Part shown: piece by piece, positions 58,161 through 64,000 of the stretch
Position numbering within the stretch: the first letter of the stretch is position 1
Layout: every line of letters starts with the position of its first letter
Assembly (NCBI GenBank): GCA_037157565.1
Contig: JAZHRO010000063.1
Coordinates: forward strand, 91,044,001 to 91,108,000
Direction of reading: 5' to 3'
DNA from: Thalassia testudinum
Taxonomy: Eukaryota; Streptophyta; Magnoliopsida; Alismatales; Hydrocharitaceae
Length of the DNA stretch: 64,000 nucleotides
Program-made: the position numbers and the translations under genes
The notes under the pieces: model-generated
The model's database searches: none
Seen by the model: only the letters and a program-made list of their open reading frames with translations
Told to the model about the DNA's origin: nothing

Positions 58161-60470
58161 TGTTGATGCGTAATTTTTGTCGTAGTTTAAGAGAATATCA
58201 CATCGTAGTATAGCAACGAAAATTGAATCGACATTTAAATTTGCTCGAAAAAATGTGAGTTCTGAGGTCGTATGCAAGGAGAAAATATTGCAATTCAATC
58301 CACCAATCACAAATAATGATGTGTGCAATTAATATTCAATCACAAATATAAGAATAATCAATTAATGCTTAAATTGTCTCTCAGAACAAAAAATATAATA
58401 GAGAATAAAAATGGTGGTTGGAACCACCAATTACTCTCAACAGTAGGCACAATTCCCCATCAGATTTCAAGTTCAACAATGGTCTCAAATCAAACTCAAT
58501 TCCCTTCTCAGAACATTCATCCCCAACATGCCTTAAATGGCTTAAGTATCAAGCTCAAAGCACCCTTGAAATTGCCTAAGTGTAGGCATGAATCCCAAGG
58601 CAACATAGTGCAAAACCCCCTCCTTCCCTCAGAAATTCCCTACACACTCTCTTCAGAATCGGGTCAAGGGTAGTCGGGTATTTGGCTCCATGGTCCAAGC
58701 CTGCTCGAGTGTGGGTGGCGGGCAAGGAGTGAGCGTGTGAGTGAGAGGGACCTCACCTTGTGTAGTAAGGCAATGAGGCTATGCACGTGAAACCTTATTT
58801 ACCAAAATTTAATTCAACTGCCCACAATGTGGGACTAAGGATTGCAGTTCTTCTTTGCATTTGCAGTAGGGGTGTTCCTTCTTCTATTGCAGCTGTTGCA
58901 TGGCTTCATTCTTCAATCAATGCCCTGGGCAGCTTTGTGGGATGATTCCGGTGATGGTGAGGGTGTATGGTGGTGGGTGTGTTTGGTACGGCAAATGTGT
59001 GATCAAAAGTCCCAATAATGTTGGGGCTTTTGATCAGTGGAATGAGAGGAAGATGTGGGTGGTCGTGATGAGGTGTTTGGTGGCGTAAGTTGCTGGCACG
59101 AGCTCACCGAGCTCTCGCCGAACTTGGGGAAGGCGAGGGTGGGACAGTGGTGGCAGTGGATGAAACCTACGTCTAAGGGCTTAGAAAGAGTTTAGAGAGG
59201 GAGAAGGAGAAGTTAGGGGGCTTAGAGTGATGTGGAGAGGCGAGATGCATTTGACATTGGCTGATCGGACGTGAAGAAGGTGACGAACTCCTGTGAAGGT
59301 ATCTGTGAGGAAGAAGAGGCAGGGAGCGCTCTTGCTTTGGCCAGCAAGATGCGGGAAGAGGAGAGGAACAGGTTGGACCTTGCAATTTGATGGTTGGTTG
59401 GCCAGATGAGGGAGGCAGAGGGGCTCGTCGGAGTCGAAGAAGGTGGCTATAGAAGGAGGGAGAGAGGAATTTTTTACCAATTCTTGGCTCAAGAGTACGT
59501 TGTGAGATGGGGTTTATATAGAGGAAGAATTAGGCTCCAAATGCGAGGAAATCACAAGTTGGAGTTGTACTTTTGGAAATGAGAATCGTTGATTTTCTGG
59601 AGCTTTGTCAGAGCTCTGTGCTCCATATGGGAGCCTAAGATCATGTTCCCATGGTAGAGAATCATCTCGTGAATCTTCCCTCCAAATTTGGAGGGATTCA
59701 AGTATCATTTGGAGGAGAAATCTTCGGTCAAAGTATACGTTGTTTGGTTTTGAAGGTTCTATTTCAACCTTAATGGTGGCAAAGACCTATGTGCTAAAGT
59801 GACGAGAAGTTAGGGGTCTTTTGGAAAGGAATGTTGAAACCTAAGGTTCTAGATATGAAAAAATAGAGATTTTAGGGGCTAAAATGCAAACTAGGTCAAG
59901 ATGGACTCTGATTTGGCCTAAATTTTGCTGTTAACTAATTTGGATCCAAGGAATCTAATGGTGAACTTGGATTTGAGTTTTGACCACATTTGACTAGGTA
60001 AATTAGATAGAAGCCTAAATTTAGGTAAATTCCTGTCAGAATCTCTGATCTTGGTTAAAATAGGTTCAGATGGTCAAAGTGAAGGTACCAAACCTCTTAA
60101 AATATTTTTCAATGATTTTTAGGAGGTTTAGATTGAATTTATCTCAACCAAAACCCTTTCAATTTAAGTACGACTGATAATTAGGGTTTTTAGTGATATT
60201 TTAGTCCCCGAAATGCATGAAACCTTGATTAATTTAGTATGGGCCCACTTCTTGGATATTTAAGATCATTTGACCTTAAATTCACCTCTAGTCAACCCCT
60301 TGATTAATCTGCATTTGTGATTGGCTGTTAGAATGGCAAAATTAACCTTATTTTCTTATCTTCTCATATTCAATTCAGATGGAATTGCGGTCCTTAAACG
60401 ATCATTTAGGAGTATTTATAACTTGATTCTGAATAATTTTAGTTAGTTATGATGAATGATGGTGTTATCA
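58161..60470 (-). repeat. 5' LTR of Athila-2 (about 2.3 kb)
   Basis: The left edge TGTTGATGCG abuts the primer site. The right edge on the minus strand is TGATAACACCATC, like the Athila-5 LTR start. The exact right edge is 60470 or 60473. No partner LTR is in the window, so the span rests on the primer site at one end and the reappearance of RT at the other. Confidence 0.7.
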
Positions 60471-60591
60471 TCAATAGGGGATTATATTCAGGTCTTTATG
60501 GATGATTTCTCTATATTTGGAGATGATTTTTTGACCTGTCTGGCACATCTAACCAAGTGCTTGAGAAGGTGTATAGATGTGAACGTAGTAC
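60471..60591 (+). pseudogene. RT catalytic segment of Athila-1
   Basis: GDYIQVFMDDFSIFGDDFLT (catalytic Asp pair at about 60497-60502) followed by LAHLTKCLRRCIDVNVV. It is cut at both ends, by Athila-2 on the left and by the solo LTR on the right. The frame continues at 61938. Confidence 0.92.
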
Positions 60592-61932
60592 TGATGCAAA
60601 CACATTTATTGAGGGTAAAATGCCTATTCATGCATGTTCTTAGGATTAGATTTGCATTTCATGTTATAAATATTGCGTAGTATGCATCATTCTGCATTTA
60701 GATTAGTTGTATATAATTTAGGTTAATTGCATCCTTTTGTGGTTAGGAGAGAAGGATATTTATTTTGAAGCCTCGAATTGATGATCCGATCGTATAGATC
60801 TGATCAAGATGACTATCGGAGTCCAACGCCTCTAAAATCGCCTTGATTGGAGTCCCAAAGCAGCATATGCAGTCTAAGGAAGATCAACGGCCAAGGGACT
60901 ATGAGACAATTCGGAGCTTCAAATGATAAATCCGACCGTGCGGATGGATTTGGGTCGACAATCGTAGCCTAACGACGCGAAAATCGACTTAATCCGACCT
61001 CTGTAGCAGCCCCTACAACAAGAAGAAGATGGATGGCCCAAACTGCGCCACGTGGTGCAGCCCCGGCCGCCAGCACACGCACGCAACACCGCACATGGGT
61101 GGGCATGCAGCGCCAGCGTAGCGTGAGGTGGACTACAGCGACGCATGAGCTGGAATTACAGCAACGCTTGCAACCGTTGGTAATTCATTGCATGCCAGCA
61201 AAGCCAGCTGTGGGTGCTAACGGGCATGAGCTGCCTACAGCGATGTTTCCAACGATGATCTGGATGTCACAAATGGTCCCATACCGATTTTTGCTATTCT
61301 CCACCACTATAAAAGGACCTTCACCCCCTCCCTTCTAAGCCATCTCTACCTGCTCTACTCCTACCTACTCCCAAGCTCTAGCAAGCCTACCAATGCTCCA
61401 TTAGAGCTTGTTCTCAAGCTCTCAAGGTGCTTATTAGTGTAGCGAACCTCTGCCCCACCAAATACTCCTCCAACTTCCCATCTCCCTTCATAGGTCACCT
61501 TGGAGCCGTCCTCCCACCTCCATTCTGGTAGTAGATCAACTCCGTCTTCTCACCTCCATTCTGGAGCTACACCAAAGCTTTCCTCAACCTGACGTCCTCC
61601 AGCATCTCACCTCCATCGTCTTGCTCCTCACCTCCTTCGTCCGAGCTTCCGCCAGGTGCCGTCGTCTCACCGAACAACCGATTCGGGAGATTTCCCCTCA
61701 ATCATTTGCTTGTCCTTTATTTCAAAAACACAAAAAAATAACAAAACCCTAAAATACCAAATAGAAACGAATCAAAGCGCGATTTTAAACTAAAGTAAAC
61801 ATTGCCTCCCTGTGTTCGACCTGGGACTCCCTTGGAGTTTCGGTATAAATTTTATTTGATCGACGTGTTTTGCAACTACGACGACAGGTTACTTGTAACC
61901 TCAATTTCTAACACGCGAAACACGCACGACCA
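60592..61932 (+). repeat. Athila-type solo LTR (1341 bp) in the RT of Athila-1
   Basis: TGATGCAAACAC to GCACGACCA, flanked by a perfect duplication AGTAC (60587-60591, 61933-61937). The interrupted codons of RT (VNVV and LSWEKS) rejoin across it. TATA box TATAAAAGG at 61308. CTCCCTGTGTTCGAC near 61807 also occurs near the end of the Athila-5 LTR. Orientation + from the TATA box and that match. Confidence 0.9.
61308..61316 (+). promoter_or_regulatory. Putative TATA box of the solo LTR
   Basis: TATAAAAGG preceded by CCACCAC, in the middle of the LTR; same arrangement as in Athila-5. Confidence 0.6.
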
Positions 61933-61937
61933 AGTAC

Positions 61938-62640
61938 TCTCATGGGAGAAAAGTCATTTGATGGTTCAAGATGGAATAGTGCTAAGCGACAAGATTTCAG
62001 ATAAAGGATTGGAAGCCGACCGAGCAAAATCAGATGTAATTTCTAAGCTATCGTCGCTAGCCTCGGTCTGACAAATCAAGTCCGTTTTGGGACATGTCAG
62101 GATTTACTAACGTTTCCTACAAGTTTTTTCCAAGATAACCTGACCCTTGACTGGACTCCTCTCAAATGATGTCCCATTTGAATTCAACAAGGATTGTCTT
62201 GAATCCTACATTATCCTTAGAAATGCTGTCACTGACTCTCTTATCCTCCAACCCCCAGACTGGTCCCTTGATTTTGAAATTATGTGTGACGCCTCTGACT
62301 ATGTAGTAAGGGTAGTTCTGGGACAAAGAAGAGACAAGAGACCCCACGTCATTTATTATGCCAGCAAGACACTGAATGATAGTGTAATTATACCATCATG
62401 GAAAAGGACCTGCTGGCTATTGTTTTTAGGTTGGAGAAGTTTAGATCATACCTCCTTGGGTCTAAAGTGATTATCCATACTGGCCATTCTGCCCTCCAAC
62501 GTTTATTGGGAAGAAGGATGCCAAACCACGCCTCATTAAATGGATCCTTCTGCTCCAAGAATTTGACATTGAAATCAGCGATAAAGCTGGAGCTCAAAAC
62601 GTGGTTGCTAACCACCTATCTAGATTGGACCCAAATTTCA
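61938..62640 (+). pseudogene. RT end and RNase H of Athila-1
   Basis: LSWEKSHLMVQDGIVLSDKI and LEADRAKSDVISKL end the RT. RNase H reads [18 protein letters not shown] (62275), HVIYYASKTLND (62348), then MEKDLLAIVFRLEKFRSYLL in a second frame (62398) and [10 protein letters not shown] in a third (62601). Stops near 62069, 62108 and 62140 and two frameshifts break it. One family residue is altered: VANHLS where VADHLS is usual. Confidence 0.9.
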
Positions 62641-63960
62641 TTACTTCTTCTCTACCAATTAATGAAAATTTATCTAATGAAAGTATATTGGCCATTAATT
62701 CACCTAAGCTTCCTTGGTTCGTAGACATTACGAACTACCTGGTCTTTGGAAAAATGCCACTTGCCATGACAAAGGACCAAAAGCTCAAATTCCTCACTGA
62801 AGCCGAATATTGCTTTTGGGATGACCCATTGCTCTTCCGATTAGGGTCAAACTAGATCATTAGGAGGTGCGTTCTTGATTATGAAACAAATAACATTCTA
62901 TCTTTCTGCCACAATGAAGCCTGTGGAGGCCATTTTTTAGGAAGAAAAATTGCTACAAAAGTTTTGCAGTTAGGATTCTTTTGGCCATCTTTGTCTAAGG
63001 ATGCACATAGTTTTGCTTGTGCTTACATGCAGTACCAAACCTTAGGAACCATGACTAGAAGGGACATGATGCCCCTTCAACCAATCCTGGTCGTGGAAAT
63101 CTTTGATGTTTGAGGAATCGATTTTATGGGCCCTTTCCCAAACTCTCATGGCTTTGAATATATTCTTTTGGTTGTAGATTATGTTTCTAAGTGGGTTGAA
63201 GCCATCCTGACAAGACATGTTGATCACAAAATGGTTGTCGTTTTGTCTGGGAAAACATCTTTTCTAGATTCGGTATTCCCCGTGTTATGATTAGCAATGG
63301 GGGAAGTCATTTTATGCATGCCCATTTCAAATCTCTTTTGAAAAAGTATGGAGTAAACCACTGCATTTCTACCATGTACCATCTGCAAACAAATGGGCAA
63401 GCGAAGGTCTCAAATAGACAAATTAAGGAAATTTCACAGAAAACGGTGAGACCCGATACAAAAGATTGGTCCAAGAGGTTAATTGATGCACTTTGGGCAA
63501 ACCAGACCGCTTACAAGGATCCTTTGGGGATGTCACCATATTGATTAATTTATGGGAAGCCTTGTCACCTGCCAGTAGAAATAGAACACCGATCTTTTTG
63601 GATAATTAAAAAGTGTAACTTGGACATGGAAGAATGTGGTTAGAATAGAAAATTGCAATTAGCAGAATTAGAAGAGATTAGAAGGGAGGTTTATGAAAAT
63701 GCCAGGATTTACAACGATAAATTAAAAGCCTTCCACGACAAGAACATTCGAAGAAAGAAGTTTGGCTATTTGACATTAGGCTCAAACTATTCCCAGGGAA
63801 ATTGAAATCAAAGTGGTCAGGGCCTTATCATGTCCTGACTCCATATGGAAATGGGTTTGTCCAGATCCGAGACCCCAAGACTGGGCATGTATTCACCATT
63901 AATGGGCAAAGATTGAGGCTTGTTATTTCCTAGGAACCCTCACATTCTGAAGAAACAATT
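62641..63960 (+). pseudogene. Integrase of Athila-1, with two changed catalytic residues
   Basis: The HHCC finger is readable (SFCHNEACGGHFLGRKI near 62900, CAYMQ near 63018, where the fourth ligand Cys is lost). The core has [20 protein letters not shown] (63116), but the second catalytic Asp is Asn (MISNGGSHF, 63285) and the Glu is Lys (NGQAKVSNRQI, 63393). C-terminal [20 protein letters not shown] (63780) and FTINGQRLRL follow, with a stop at 63931. Stops near 62853, 63112 and 63542 and frame changes also occur. Confidence 0.92.
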
Positions 63961-64000
63961 GATTTGATTGAGGGTGATATGCCATTAAATTCAACCCTTG

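Larger units (their letters stand above)
30963..60470 (-). mobile_element. Athila-2: minus-strand Athila element, split and running off the left edge
   Basis: Reading from the right, its parts are a 5' LTR (58161-60470), a primer site (58141-58160), a leader and the gag N-terminus (57141-56635). The gag then continues after the nested insertions at 33259, followed by protease to 30968, where Athila-3 is inserted. Pol and the 3' LTR should lie left of the window. It is itself inserted in the RT of Athila-1 near 60470. Confidence 0.85.
60471..64000 (+). mobile_element. Athila-1: outermost Athila element, RT to integrase end
   Basis: RT, RNase H and integrase of an Athila element on the plus strand, beginning abruptly at 60471 where Athila-2 inserted and continuing past the right edge. 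The RT is split by a solo LTR (60592-61932). Gag, protease and the 5' half of RT should lie left of the window. Confidence 0.9.

Overview
This window is plant nuclear DNA, almost certainly from a seed plant with a large, repeat-rich genome. I see no intact host gene, rRNA, tRNA or bacterial-style operon. The evidence is Athila- and Tekay-type Ty3/gypsy retrotransposons with tRNA-Asp-like and initiator-tRNA-Met-like primer sites, a CACTA DNA transposon, and intron-bearing fragments of plant-type genes (PLS-class PPR, RuvB-like 1, cyclin-L, a GCN1-like HEAT protein). The species cannot be named from this.

Nearly all 64 kb is one nest of elements inserted into each other; I number the Athila copies from outermost to innermost. 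Athila-1 (+) is the outermost; its RT, RNase H and integrase occupy 60471-64000 and the rest lies outside the window. Athila-2 (-) is inserted in the Athila-1 RT (5' LTR 58161-60470, gag 56635-57141 and 31641-33259, protease 30968-31640, then off the left edge). The Athila-2 gag is split by a chromovirus remnant (33260-33477 and 55974-56634). That remnant is split by Athila-4 (-, 33483-55968, TSD GTGAG). Athila-4 is split by Athila-5 (+, 35567-46717, TSD CCCCA) and by a small TIR element (51626-51969). On the left, Athila-3 (+, ends at 30962) sits in the Athila-2 protease region. It carries Tekay-1 (1-6295) in its 5' LTR, a 12-kb CACTA element (12881-24893, TSD GTA) in its integrase, and a Tekay solo LTR (25355-28179, TSD ATTTG) downstream of its integrase. 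The CACTA element holds a further Athila-type solo LTR (about 18891-20860). A last solo LTR (60592-61932, TSD AGTAC) splits the Athila-1 RT.

The retroelement genes are mostly broken by stops and frameshifts, so the window records successive insertions rather than cooperating genes. Athila-4 is the exception in structure. It has LTRs, a primer site and polypurine tracts, but one long frame with a protease domain, coiled-coil and acidic regions stands where gag-capsid and RT-RNase H-integrase should be. The other notable items are a CACTA element carrying fragments of at least four host genes, a duplicated polypurine-like motif shared by the Athila copies, a hairpin with a compensatory base change in the Tekay LTRs, and palindromic ACGTC clusters in the LTRs of two unrelated lineages.
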